Below, one piece after another: positions 22,903-34,023 of a stretch of DNA of 64,000 bases; positions within the stretch are counted from its first letter, which is position 1, and each line of letters opens with the position of its first letter. The notes below the pieces were generated by a model. It saw nothing but the letters and a program-made list of their open reading frames with translations. It searched no databases and was not told the DNA's origin. Position numbers and translations under genes: made by a program. Source of the DNA: Macrolepiota albuminosa (Eukaryota; Basidiomycota; Agaricomycetes; Agaricales; Agaricaceae); NCBI GenBank assembly GCA_027475525.1, contig JAMWFC010000113.1:372001-436000 (forward strand). The letters run 5' to 3'.

Positions 22903-24378
22903 TTAATAATTATAGCAATGTCTCCATTTCTCTCCAAAGAGACAAAATGAAAAATTTACATATAAAAATCTGGTTGATGAGATAACAAGAGTATTTGAAG
23001 GATGGTATACTATGTTGAAAACAGATTTTGGAACATATATCAGACGATGTTGAGTGGGAAGTAACCAAATGCAGTTGCTAAATAAAATCATTGAAAGATT
23101 TGACTTACTAAACTGCAGGCTATAGAGGATATCCTGCACTTTTACAAGACTGTCAGCTGAATGAAAAACAATGCTTTTGCCATCATATGAAAATGCAACA
23201 GATCTGACCCAGTCAATGTGATCATTCAACTTCTGCAGCTGTGCATCACTGGAAGCATCCCACACTCTTATAGACTTATCACCTGAGCCAGAGACAATGC
23301 TTTTGCCATCAGGTGAAAATGCAACAGATGTGATCCAGTTAGTGTGACCATTCAACTCCTGCAGCTGTGCACCACTGGAGGCATCCCACACTCTTACAGA
23401 CTTGTCACCTGAACCAGAGACAATATTCTTGCCATCAGGTGAAAATGCAACAGATGTGACCCAGTTAGTGTGACCATTCAACTCCTGCAGCTGTGCACCA
23501 CTGGAGGCATCCCACACTCTTATAGACTTGTCAGTTGAGCCAGAGACAATGCTTTTTCCATCAGGTGAAAATGCAACAGATGTGACATGGGCAGTGTACC
23601 CATTCAACTCCTGTAGCTGTATACTACTAGAGGCATTCCACACTCTTATAGACTTATTACCTGAGCTAGAGGCATCCCATACTCTTATAGACTTATCACC
23701 TGAGCCAGAGACAATGCTTTTTCCATCAGGTGAAAATGCAACAGATGTGACCCAGTTAGTGTGACCATTCAACTCCTGCAGCTGTGCACCACTGGAGGCA
23801 TCCCACAGTCTTATAGACTTATCACCTGAGCCAGAGACAACACTTTTGCCATCAGGTGAAAATGCAACAAATGTGATCCAGTTGATATGACCATTCAACT
23901 TCTGCAGCTGTGCACCACTGGAGGCATCCCACACTCTTACAGACTTGTCAGCTGAGCCAGAGACAATGCTTTTGCCATCAGGTGAAAATGCAACAGATGT
24001 GACCCAAGTAGTGTGACCATTCAACTTCTGCAGCTGTGCACCACTGGAGGCATCCCACACTCTTACAGACTTGTCAGCTGAGCCAGAGACAATGCTTTTG
24101 CCATCAGGTGAAAATGCAACAGATATGACATGGTCAGTGTGACAATTCAACTTCTGTAGCTGTGCACTACTAGAGGCATTCCACACTCTTATAGACTTAT
24201 CATTTGAGCCAGAGACAATGCTTTTGCTGTCGGGTGAAAATGCAACAGATGTGACCCAGTCAGTGTGACCATTCAACTCCTGCAGCTGTGCACCACTGGA
24301 GGCATCCCACACTCTTACAGATTTGTCAGCTGAGCCAGAAACAATGCTTTTGCTATCAGGTGAAAATGCAACATATGT
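22903..24378 (-). pseudogene. NLR WD40 cluster 2 (ten repeats) and C-terminal tail
   Basis: Ten WD40 repeats of 42 residues share a core of type VTSVAFSPDGKSIVSGSxDK, then S(V/I)RVWDASSGAQLQ(E/K)LNGHTxW. They differ mainly at a few positions: the residue before DK (A, N, G, T), V/I before RVW, E/K after QLQ, and the two residues before the next repeat (DW, NW, TW, DH, AH). One repeat carries a partial internal duplication (about 23650-23680). The last is degenerate and runs into a roughly 60-residue tail ending at the stop. This is the high-internal-conservation class of WD repeats known from fungal NLRs. Confidence 0.85.
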
Positions 24379-25309
24379 GACTTGCTTGTATGGGCCGTTG
24401 CTAGCACGGCATGTCCGAGATCTATTTGTTGACATTGTTTTATACAGGCCCTAGGAAGCTCCCAAGAAACCTTGTCCGCAAAATAACAGATTTGAGGCAA
24501 AATTTTGACCAAATGTAAGTCCCAACTTTGTGGATTTGAGGCCTCTGATCATGCAAACTTTGTCCATAATATTGTGGATTTGAGGCCCTGCTGGATGAAA
24601 TTTTTGAGATTTTGACAACAAAATTCTGAGCATTCAAGGCAATCTGATTTATGTATCAACTTGTTACATGTGTAATAGCACAAAAAATTGCATCATTGCT
24701 CCAATAATCCTCACCTCAGTAATTTTCAGTATGCCTGATGAGGCAAAAACATGGGAAGCTCTCTTGCGTAAGGTGTGAGGAAGGCGGCACATTTGCAATA
24801 TTGAAATCAAGTCTTGCAGAGTATCTTGCCCCCCTCTCTGATGCACTGCCACATCTGAGCCAGAGAAATGTGACTGCTGTCCATCCACTGCTATGTGGAT
24901 CATACATTATCATGCAGACAGAATGGCATACCTATATCAGACAAGTTCTTGACATATATTAAAGGGTGAGAGTTTGAGGTATGGCTCTGTTGATAGCTCA
25001 ACAACACTGGAGAGCCTATCCTGATTGTCACTTCATGTCTATCTTCCTCTCAGGGTGGTGAGACACAATAATCATCCTCTTACTAATATTTATATGTTTT
25101 TTCATAATGCTGGATCCACCAATTCTGATGAAGAAAGTGATGAGGGATACAGACACCACCAGGCCTGAGTTCACATGTAGTATCAACAGAAAGAAGTTCC
25201 ATCTCCATATGCATGCCCACATTGACAACATCATCTTTAACCTTGCATGCCCTTGTTGGCAATAATGTAAAATTAAAACCTATTCTTGCCAAGGCACCTG
25301 TTCTGATCC

Positions 25310-26740
25310 AGGTGGTAAGCTATCTAAGTGTCTGGACCTACTATTGCTTACACAAGCATCTGACAGTCCAATGAATCATATGATGGCAAAAATTGAAGAC
25401 ATTATTCGCACCCTAACACAGGCTACTGCTTACTAAATGTCCAGACCTACTACTGCTTACTAAGTGTCTGGACCTACTATTGCTTATACAAGCATCTGAC
25501 AGTCCAGTAAATTACATGACAGCAAAAATCGAAGACATTTTTCCCACACTGACACAGGCTACTGCTTACTAAGTGTCTGGACCTACTATTGCTTACACAA
25601 GCATCTGGCAGTCCAATGAATCACATGACAGCAAAAATTGAAGACATTTTTCTCTGGACCTACTATTGCTTACACAAGCATCTGGCAGTCCAATGAATCA
25701 CATGACAGCAAAAATTGAAGACATTTTTCGCACACTGACACAGGCTACCGCTTACTAAATGTCCGGACCTACTACTGCTTACTAAGTGTCTGGACCTACT
25801 ATTGCTTATACAAGCATCTGACAGTCCAATAAATCACATGACGGCAAAAGTTGAAGACATTTTTCGCACACTGACACAGGCTACTGCTTACTAAATGTCT
25901 GGACCTACTACTGCTTACTAAGTGTCTGGACCTACTATTGCTTATACAAGCATCTGACAGTCCAATGAATCACATGACAGCAAAAATTGAAGACATTTTT
26001 CGCATACTGACACAGGCTACTGCTTACTAAATGTCCAGACCTACTACTGCTTACTAAGTGTCTGGACCTACTATTGCTTATACAAGCATCTGACAGTCCA
26101 GTAAATTACATGACAGCAAAAATCGAAGACATTTTTCCCACACTGACACAGGCTACTGCTTACTAAGTGTCTGGACCTACTATTGCTTACACAAGCATCT
26201 GGCAGTCCAATGAATCACATGACGGCAAAAATTGAAGACATTTTTCGCACACTAACACAGGCTACTGCTTACTAAGTGTCTGGATCTACTATTGCTTACA
26301 CAAGCATCTGGCAGTCCAATAAATCACATGACAGCAAAAATCAAAGACATTTTTTGCACAAGCATCTGGCAGTCCAGTAAATCACATGACAGCAAAAATC
26401 GAAGACATTTTTCATACACTGACACAGGCTACTGCTTACTAAGTGGCAGTCCAATAAATCACATGACAGCAAAAATCGAAGACATTTTTCGCACAAGCAT
26501 CTGACAGTCCAATGAATCACATGACGGCAAAAATTGAAGACATTTTTCACATACTAATACAGGCTGCTGCTTACACAAGCAATTCAGATAGACGAACAGT
26601 CTGATAAATCACATGACAGCAAAAATCGAAGACATTTTTCCCACACACCTACCTCAGCCTCAGGACAAAAATCAACAACAACAATCAAAATCACATGACG
26701 GCAAAAATTGAAGACATTTTTCCCACACATAGTCTGCTGC
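25310..26740 (+). repeat. minisatellite array of about 14 units
   Basis: The words 'cagtccaatgaatcacatga' and 'gaagacatttttc' recur about fourteen times in fixed order, with 'tactgcttactaagtgtctgg' between most of them. Spacing is mainly about 136 or 108 bp, with shorter truncated units at the 3' side. Units differ by single bases. It is non-coding and fully inside the insertion in the NLR gene. Confidence 0.85.
25577..25730. repeat. exact 77-bp tandem duplication inside the minisatellite
   Basis: 25577-25653 equals 25654-25730. The join creates an abnormally short unit with no 'tactgcttactaag' linker, unlike neighbouring units. Confidence 0.8.
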
Positions 26741-26773
26741 ACAGAAAAACCTCGATCTATTCTAGATCTCGGA

Positions 26774-27414
26774 ACCCAGTTAGTGTGACCATTCAACTCC
26801 TGCAGCTGTGCACCACTGGAGACATCCCACACTCTTACAGACTTGTCACCTAAACCAGAGACAATGCTCTTGCCATCAGGTGAAAATGCAACAGATGTGA
26901 CATGGTCAGTGTAACCATTCAACTGCTGTAGTTGTACACCACTAGAGACATCCCACAATCTTATAGACTTATCACCTGAGCCAGAGACAATGCTTTTGCT
27001 ATCAGGTGAAAATGCAACAGATGTGACCTGGTCAGTGTGACCATTCAACTCCTGTAGCTGTACACCACTAGAGACATCCCACACTCTTACAGACTTATCA
27101 CCTGAACCAGAGACAATGCTTTTGCTATCAGGTGAAAATGCAACAGATGTGACCCAGTCAGTATGACCATTCAACTCCTGCAGCTGTGCACCATTAGAGG
27201 CATCCCACATTCTTACAGACTTATCACCTGAACCAGAGACAATGCTTTTGCTATCAGGTGAAAATGCAACAGATGTCACCTGGTCAGTATGACCATTCAA
27301 CTTCTGCAGCTGTTCACCCCTAGAGGCATCCCACACTCTTACAGACTTGTCAGCTGAGCCAGAGACAATGCTTTTTCCATCAAATGAAAATGCCACACAT
27401 AATACTAAGTCCAT
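26774..27414 (-). pseudogene. NLR WD40 cluster 1 (five repeats)
   Basis: Five 42-residue repeats begin at VLCVAFSFDGKSIVSGSADK and end at LNGHTNWV, where coding meets the 2.36-kb insertion. Spacer residues at repeat junctions are DQ, DW, DQ, DH and NW. Together with cluster 2 this gives 15 repeats, enough for two seven-bladed propellers plus one. The first repeat has FSFD instead of FSPD, as expected for the divergent first blade. Confidence 0.85.
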
Positions 27415-27508
27415 CTGCAGTATACAAATTCTGAGCCAGAGACAATGCTTTTTCCATCAAATGAAAATGCCACACATAATACTAAGTCCATCTGCAGTAT
27501 ACAAATTT
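27355..27508. repeat. exact 77-bp tandem duplication in the first WD repeat
   Basis: 27355-27431 equals 27432-27508. It duplicates part of the first WD repeat and its upstream linker and shifts the frame, because 77 is not a multiple of three. Confidence 0.9.
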
Positions 27509-28054
27509 TTGCCAAAGTAGTTTTTTTATTACCTGTAATAGATGGAATTCTAGAAAACGTTTTTTTCCAATTATGTAATATTGGGCTGTTTACTGGCCAT
27601 GCTGCTAAAGCTGAAATATATAGATGTGGTGTTGACAAAGCTGCTGGACTTAATGCAAAGTTAGCAGCAAAGTTGGCTATTTCAATAATACCTTGTATGA
27701 GAAATGAATTATCATAAATATTTTGCTGTTATAAATTTAGCTGTGAACAAAATTTGTATTAGAGCTATTCACCTTTTTAATAATATCACAGACTTTTTGA
27801 AGCATCAAATGGCATTCTTTAGATAGTTTCAGTAAATTCATTGCTTCTATCCAAAAAAGAATTTTAATATCAAGAAAACTTTCTATTTGTAACTGGAGAT
27901 TTTGGTACTTGTTAGTTGCAGCCTTAATAAAATGTCCAGCCCAGTATTTACAAGCATACTGTAGCACTTCTGAGATTTTCTCTTTAACACAATTTTCCAG
28001 GTTGGTGACTTCTGAATCCAACAGAAATGATGAAGGCATGTTGCATATATCAAA

Positions 28055-28208
28055 GTGGAGATCTCTCATCATTATGTTGAAGCAATGAGAAGCAAGCAAT
28101 GCATGATGAGATGTTGCATCACAAGACATATGTGGAGATCTCTCATCATTATGTTGAAGCAATGAGAAGCAAGCAATGCATGATGAGATGTTGCATCACA
28201 AGACATAT
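28055..28208. repeat. exact 77-bp tandem duplication in the NLR helical region
   Basis: 28055-28131 equals 28132-28208. It duplicates a CDATSHHALLASHCFNIMMR-encoding block and causes a frame change. Confidence 0.9.
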
Positions 28209-28876
28209 TCTTTATATAATTTGAAGAGACATGCAAAGATCTCAAAGAAATTCTAGATGCTTGTATATAATTCATGATAAAATCTGGAAAAGAAGCATGA
28301 TACCAGAAAACATGACCTTCTTTTTTATAAAGAACAGCATGAAGCTTTTGTACAATATCATCAGCTTGCTGCTTGAGAATTTCTATATTTTTTGTGTTAC
28401 ATTTAGAATGAAGTCCTGCAGCAACAGAAGTAGATATACAATCTTCTGCACAAAGAATAGTGTGCAAAATTTCCAAGCGATCAGCAATAAAAATTTCTTC
28501 ACTTGTACTAAATGCATCAGACAATATTTGGCAATATAAGTTGTTGATTAATACTATTGCACTAGGAAGATATGAGAATCTTATATCAATTGTAAAGTTA
28601 AGCAGCTTTCTCATTAAAATCTGCTTTTCTTCTGGAGTTCCTGATGATATGTATTTTACAGCTGTTGAAGCATAAATAAATAAACAATTTGCTTTATTAC
28701 CAAGCTCTCGAAGTTCTGGCTTATTTACAAAATCTGGAAGTTTTGCATTCAAATATGTCATAATATCCATATCAGCATCTTCAGAAGGAATATTCTGAAG
28801 ATAACAAACTGAATCAGATGAAAAAGACTTGCACAGTTCTGCAAGGTCAGGATCTGGTCGACTTGTTACAAGAAAC

Positions 28877-29455
28877 TTAAGACCTTTCAATCATAATAAG
28901 TAATTGTTTGAGAAATTCTGAGCCTCCTTTGTTTTCAACTTCATCCAAAGCATCAATCACAATAAGATATGGTGGTAGATTAGAAGAATAACTAGTCATA
29001 ACTTCTTTCCAAGGATTTACTAACAAATTTTGCATTTGTTTCTTTAAATCCTTGTTAACTGAATCTTTATCTACTTTTTGAAAAGACTTGGCAAAGAACT
29101 GTGAATGACAAGCAAGCTGATAAACAAGAGTAGGAATGATGTTTTTTTGGCTTTGTGTATCTTCAAATTGCCTAGAGCAAAAGAAACTAGCCTGCAATAT
29201 TTGCAATACATTATTGCCCTCTTCAAAATCTTGAGCTATAGTATAAGCAATTGTTGATTTTCCAGATCCTGCATGACCAGTCAGCCAAAAAACCTGTGGA
29301 CTACTATCTGATGTATTTTGAGCCCAATTGCTAATTTTTTTAAGAATTTCAACACGTGTTCCTGGTGTGCATGGTTGACGAGACAATGTTTGCACATCAT
29401 CAGAATTAGCATCATATATAGCTCTGTGAGCATGGGGCCAGCCAGACAATTTCAA
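28877..29455 (-). pseudogene. NLR NACHT domain exon
   Basis: Contains Walker A GHAGSGKST about 65 residues in, preceded by the typical QVFWLT strand, and Walker B LIVIDALDE about 110 residues later with acidic DE. The usual entry sequence HAHRAIYDANSDDVQTLSRQ precedes it. The next frame (28890 down) continues with the sensor-1-like LKFLVTSRPDPDL. The switch between frames near 28880 is a single-base indel, not an intron, since no GT...AG is available there. Nucleotide-binding residues are intact. Confidence 0.85.
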
Positions 29456-31253
29456 TTTCTAAAGCTCTAATAAATACACATTATATCAAAGTGCTTTTCA
29501 ATAACTTACTTCAAGTAGTTTTTGTGATTCACAAACATTTTTATCAATTTTTAACATTAATATTGACTAAAAAAAAGCATGTTAAAACTTTAGCAAAATA
29601 GTTGTATAAATATCCATGCCTGAAAAATATTTGTTTGATCATTGATATAATTGATAATGTGGTTTATTTTTGACTTGTTTTCTTCACTGTTCATAGTTTT
29701 GCTAAAACCAGACTTTTTTGACATTTCCACAAGTTCTTCAAATTTATCATTCAATATTCTGCAATATATATTAACTTAAAGAAAATAAGAACAACATTAA
29801 ACCTACTTTACAAAGCCTTTTATAACATTGTTCAAGTCTGTATTTTCATCATTGATACTTGTTAGAGCATTAAGAAAGTCTCTGATTCTTGCAAGCTGAA
29901 GATCAAGCTCATCATTGTTATTAGAAACAGCCTATAACTACTTTTAATATATATATCACAAAAAACACAAACAAACTCACATTTATCAGCTCCATAAAAG
30001 CATTAAAAGATGCAAAAGGAACTTGAAGTGGAATTCCAGATAATGATTTGTCAACCTTCTTGAGCAAGAGCTCAATGCCATTCAAAGCTGTGTGAAGTCT
30101 ATCCTTTATCATAATGTTTAAACTATGGTCTCTGGCAGAAGATGCCTGAGATATAGCTAAACTACCATCATGACTTCCTCCTTCAGTAAAAATTCATTAG
30201 TACCACTGTATATATATATATAAATCTGGTGAAATGTATCATACCCAATTCATTGGTGGAAGAAGCATTGATCTGAGAGTTCATGTCAACTATAATGCCC
30301 CTCATTCAGTTATTAAGATTGGTAGATCACTTGAATAAAATTACCTGATGTCACACATCCTTTCCCAGTTGATACAGCATCAGATTGACCCATATTGGTA
30401 AAAGCTTGAATTGTGAAACAATTATTATGATTCTTTGCAGTATGAATAATCATCAATCACTGACTGGTACTTGTCAAATGTGTGTTAACTTGAGATGCTT
30501 GCACAACACCTTCAGAAGCGGTCACTTTCAAAAACGTGAAGCATAAGAGGCACATTTCATACTCACTGTTTCCTTGTACTGTAGACCCAGCTGTGTCGGC
30601 AGGGATAGATGAGGTATCTTCACTGGTTGTCCCTTTTGAGATCTGTTCAGGCCCACAATGACAGATGAAATGGACTTGACACTCACTGAATCCAGTGTCT
30701 TCTCTGTTAGTTGGCGGTGCGGCCAATGAAGGCATGGAGGCAGAGACTTGGGTGCACATTGAGACACCCGGACCTGGGCAGCGAAGATGCATGTATGCCT
30801 ACCTGTATTCATCGGGCCTGACAAGAACGAAAGTTGACTCGGAGAACCATTTCCGGGTACACGACGAGAATCTGCTGCGAGAAAAACATTCGGGACATTG
30901 ACTTGGGTGCCTGCAGTACGACGCCTGAACATTGAACGAAACCTTTGAATAATTCGTTGCCGCCTTGAAGAGGGCTTGCTGTCTTGCTGAGGAGTAGACA
31001 TATTCAATGAGTAATAGAGCGATAAGGTGCGGGGAAAGATAGACAACAGTAGAATACGGTTGCCCCGAGTACATGTCAGTCTAGCCATTTTTATGCATAA
31101 GCTCAATATGTCAAGACTAAATCACAAGTGGACAGCCTTGGGCCAACTGACTTCATGCTGTTACCAGATCGAGCTTGTCATTCTCTCACAGCACACAAGA
31201 ATTCAATAGTACTCGCTTCAGATCATCAATGCTACAGATCTCATTTCCCCCTT

Positions 31254-31592
31254 CTATTGAACTCCTCCGTTCACGTATACCAAGAACCTCACAGCCATAA
31301 TAATTACCAAGCCGGCCATATAGCCAATATCACGACAAATAGTCCCGATCGAGCGCCAAGCGATGAAACATACTGTCAGAATTATTAGCTGACAAGGCCC
31401 TAGAGTGTGAATTTCGTAACGCGAGCCTCCTCGCAGACTTCGACCCTGCCAACGATCGATTCCGCCACCGCCCTCGCAGACGTCCTGCGCACCATACAGC
31501 TGTGTCGTGGCACCCCTGAGGGGCTCCGGCACCTGCAAGGGTAACGCAAAGGACACGACGACATCACGCACATTTGTCATCGGCGACTCCAT
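31254..31592 (-). other. possible small gene or fragment between the NLR and ATG18 copies
   Basis: CpG-retaining stretch open for 112 codons on the minus strand. It has a hydrophobic C-terminal third (CQLIILTVCFIAW and YMAGLVIIMAVRFLVYV), which could be two membrane segments. It contains an intron-like GTGCGTGATG...CTTGCAG near the start. The plus strand is also partly open in the same place (DSATALADVLRTIQLCRGTP) with a possible 3' splice site at 31644-31664. I cannot decide the coding strand and recognise neither product. Confidence 0.25.
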
Positions 31593-31879
31593 GCATTTGG
31601 CGCCATCGCAGCGGGAAATAACGTGTATTATCAGGTGCGTACTGGTTTTTTTCTCAGCAACACGTCATTGAAAGGGCATAGTCGCAGCGCACAACGTTCT
31701 TCGGCTCATCCACAGAGCGTAGCGAGGCAGCTGCTGGTTCTCATTTCCATGAACGGCGCACCCCGAGCACTTATTTCCCATTGTACATGTGGTTCATGTC
31801 GTCGGTGCCTCCTCCGAAGTGGTCTCGAACATGATCGGAACGTGTCAAGAGGGTTGTCATAGTAAACTACCTGTTTAGT

Positions 31880-34023
31880 GAGTACGCAACGAGGAAGAGT
31901 TGATGGACTAATGCAACATACCTTCAATCCCTTGATGAACTTCATTGGCGTCATCATCATTCGAATGGGGACCTCTTGAATCATCTTGTCTTTGGGAAGA
32001 GGCATCGTCATCATTTTGGTGGTTTCCTCTTGCATAACCCTTCCAGGAAGATCGAAAATGCGTTGGTAGAGCACTATCCTGCTGTGAGAACCGACCATGC
32101 CTGAAAAAGATGTGGTGAGGGGTAGTTCCTCAGACGTCACGAATCACCTACACTTGCGTGCTTCCATCCTCCTGTAAGACATGGTCTCTTCTTGCTGGAA
32201 CTATACTGCTTCATCAACTGGCACTCGTCACCGCTCCCCAAATCGATACTATACGAGTGAAAGTATCCTTCCGACAAGGCGACCATCACGTGTGGAGTCG
32301 TCCTTAGCATCAGCACGAGCAAGCGAACAAGTTAGTCAACATTTATACAGAGGTCGTTATTACACGCACGGGCTAAGGGCGACAATACAGCGTGTGCCGT
32401 GCGTCGGGAGACATAGAAAGGCAAAATCTCGTGCAGGCTCCCAGAGCTCTGTGAGCGTTGTGGGGAGGTACCTGCTCATGGAGTGTGTGAGTGATTTGGT
32501 GACTTGTATAGATTTGCGTCGCAGGCTTGAGGTGTAGTGAGATTAGATGAGATGAGATTGAATTAGATTAGATTAGATTATGAGAGGAGAGAGGAGGGAC
32601 GCAGGAAACGCTTAGAGCGGATTTCTTGTCGATAAAGGTGTCGTAGCCTGTGTCTCTGTTGTCCATAGAGTCGGATTCTGTAGGCGGGCTCGCAAATTGC
32701 GATGGAGACTGGGACTGCGGGCGCTGCGGGCCGAGCTTGAAAATATGTACGGTATCGTGTGCAGAACTGACAGCAAGGAGTGTAGACATCGAGTTAAAAT
32801 TGAGATAATATATACATGCTTTGCGTGTGCTACGGCGGAACTGGTAAAGCTTTTCGGCGGCGGGGACGCTCCAGACGCAGATGACGGTGCCTTTGTCGGA
32901 GGCGGTTGCGAGGAGGGTGCCGGTGGAGTTTAGAGAGAGCAGGGAGATGGGGGACTTGTGTGCGCGTACGACGTTTGCGACGGTTAGAGAGCGAGTGGAG
33001 AAGAGGAGGACGTCGCCGGTAGGGGGCGGGCCGGCAGGGGCAGGGAGCGAGGACGGCGAGGGCAGTGGGGCGGGGTAGGCGAGGTACGAGTTGTCGGCAG
33101 AGGGAGAGAGGGCGCAGATTGCTGGGAAAAGTCAGCGCGGGCGGAGAGGGAAGCGGGACACGGACCGTCGGGGTTGTTGGTTGTTTCGATGACATGGAGC
33201 AGACGCATGTTGGAGATGTCGTAGATGTAGATTTCAGCAGCGAGGACAATGACAAGAGTCTTGCGGTTCATCTTCACGGCGAGAATGGACGACGGGAACA
33301 GCAACTCGCAGATCATCGATTGGCGCTGTGGCCGTCAGCGTAGGCAACTTGGACAACGGCGAAGACAGACCTTGGTGTTGACAATCTGAAGCTTGCGTGG
33401 GCTCTACTCTGGCTGGTCGGCGGCACCCACGAGCGCAAGGAGCGACGTGCAGAAGAGCATTTCGACGATACCACGCGCGCCGTCGTCTGCAGAGTGTCAG
33501 CAGCGCACTCGCAGCGGGCACAGACGCACTCATGGTGTACACGCGGCCGAACGGGTCGCAGTTTGTGATGCTGTATCCCGTCCGTGTCCCCACAGAGATG
33601 CAGCTGCAGCACCGTCAGCACCGCCCTCTCTGTGCAGCGACCACATACTATTCCACCCCTTTAGCTCGGAGTCCCCTCTGAGTCGGATGTCACGAAGGCG
33701 TCACACCTTAGTAAGATGCACTCTGCTGCACTGTAAAGAAGACCGAGATGCAAGAGAACTTTAGACTCCGCCTTGCCGCTGAATCGGCAGGCGTGACAAC
33801 TGGCTTGACCATTCACCACCAAGGGACTCAGCAACGAGACCTTGTCTCACCCCTGGACTAAGTTGTGAACACATTAGGTATGTTATTTCACATTGTATGT
33901 CTTGTTTGAAGTGCTTAGGATGGCTGGTTGTGGCAAAACATTGTTTTGTCTGACTCAGAGGGGACTCCGAGCTAAAGGGGTGGAATAGTATGAGAAATCC
34001 TGGTTAAAGTTGGTGAACAACAT
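31880..34023 (-). pseudogene. ATG18: ATG18 (PROPPIN WD-repeat autophagy protein), broken copy 1
   Basis: Spliced minus-strand pieces read NFNQDF (exon 1, ATG at 34023), [98 protein letters not shown] and a last blade with SEGYFHSYSIDL (about 32200). This is the Atg18/WIPI seven-bladed propeller, which binds PI3P and PI(3,5)P2 through an FRRG loop in autophagy. Defects: FRRG is FRRS (GGC to AGC), a TAG stop follows ADQPE (TCG to TAG, near 33405), and the exon-1 splice donor is lost where a MITE is inserted. Much CpG is retained, so the copy is fairly young. A working paralogue must exist elsewhere. Confidence 0.8.
33648..33988. mobile_element. 341-bp MITE with 37-bp perfect TIRs, TA target
   Basis: 33648-33684 is a perfect reverse complement of 33952-33988 (CTATTCCACCCCTTTAGC...). 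The element is flanked by TA on both sides (33646-33647 and 33989-33990), the Tc1/mariner-type target duplication. The second ATG18 copy (near 56936) lacks the insertion and shows the empty site. The interior is non-coding. It sits at the exon 1/intron 1 junction of ATG18 copy 1. Confidence 0.9.

Larger units (their letters stand above)
24414..26773. mobile_element. 2.36-kb insertion in the WD40 array with short terminal inverted repeats
   Basis: Both borders carry the 11-bp word TCCGAGATCTA in inverted orientation (24414-24424 and, reversed, 26763-26773), exactly where WD-repeat coding stops on each side. The interior has no transposase. It holds short A/T-rich repeats ('gtggatttgaggcc' twice near 24530-24580), small frames and, from 25310, a minisatellite. 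No target duplication was found, so a non-autonomous DNA element or a repeat-mediated rearrangement are both possible. Confidence 0.45.
22903..31001 (-). pseudogene. NACHT-WD40 NLR (STAND) gene, broken
   Basis: The gene begins at ATG 31001 (MSTPQQDSKPSSRRQR...), a basic, Ser-rich N-terminus. At least seven GT...AG introns of about 45-70 nt follow (for example 30510-30566), then a helical region (exon near 29990-30112), NACHT (29455-28877), its helical extension (28890-27737) and two WD40 clusters. It ends in a non-WD tail that stops at 22903. NLRs of this type sense non-self ligands through the repeats and oligomerise through NACHT, in the cytosol. Breaks: a one-base frameshift near 28880, a frame slip near 30790, a 2.36-kb insertion in the WD array and two 77-bp duplications (probably artefacts). 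Whether the source gene is truly dead depends on which breaks are real. Confidence 0.8.

Noticed and set aside
25310..26740. Regularly spaced repeats resembling a CRISPR array
   Set aside because: The 'spacers' are themselves repeated, the unit length varies (about 108-136 bp and truncated), and the context is a eukaryotic gene with introns; it is a minisatellite.
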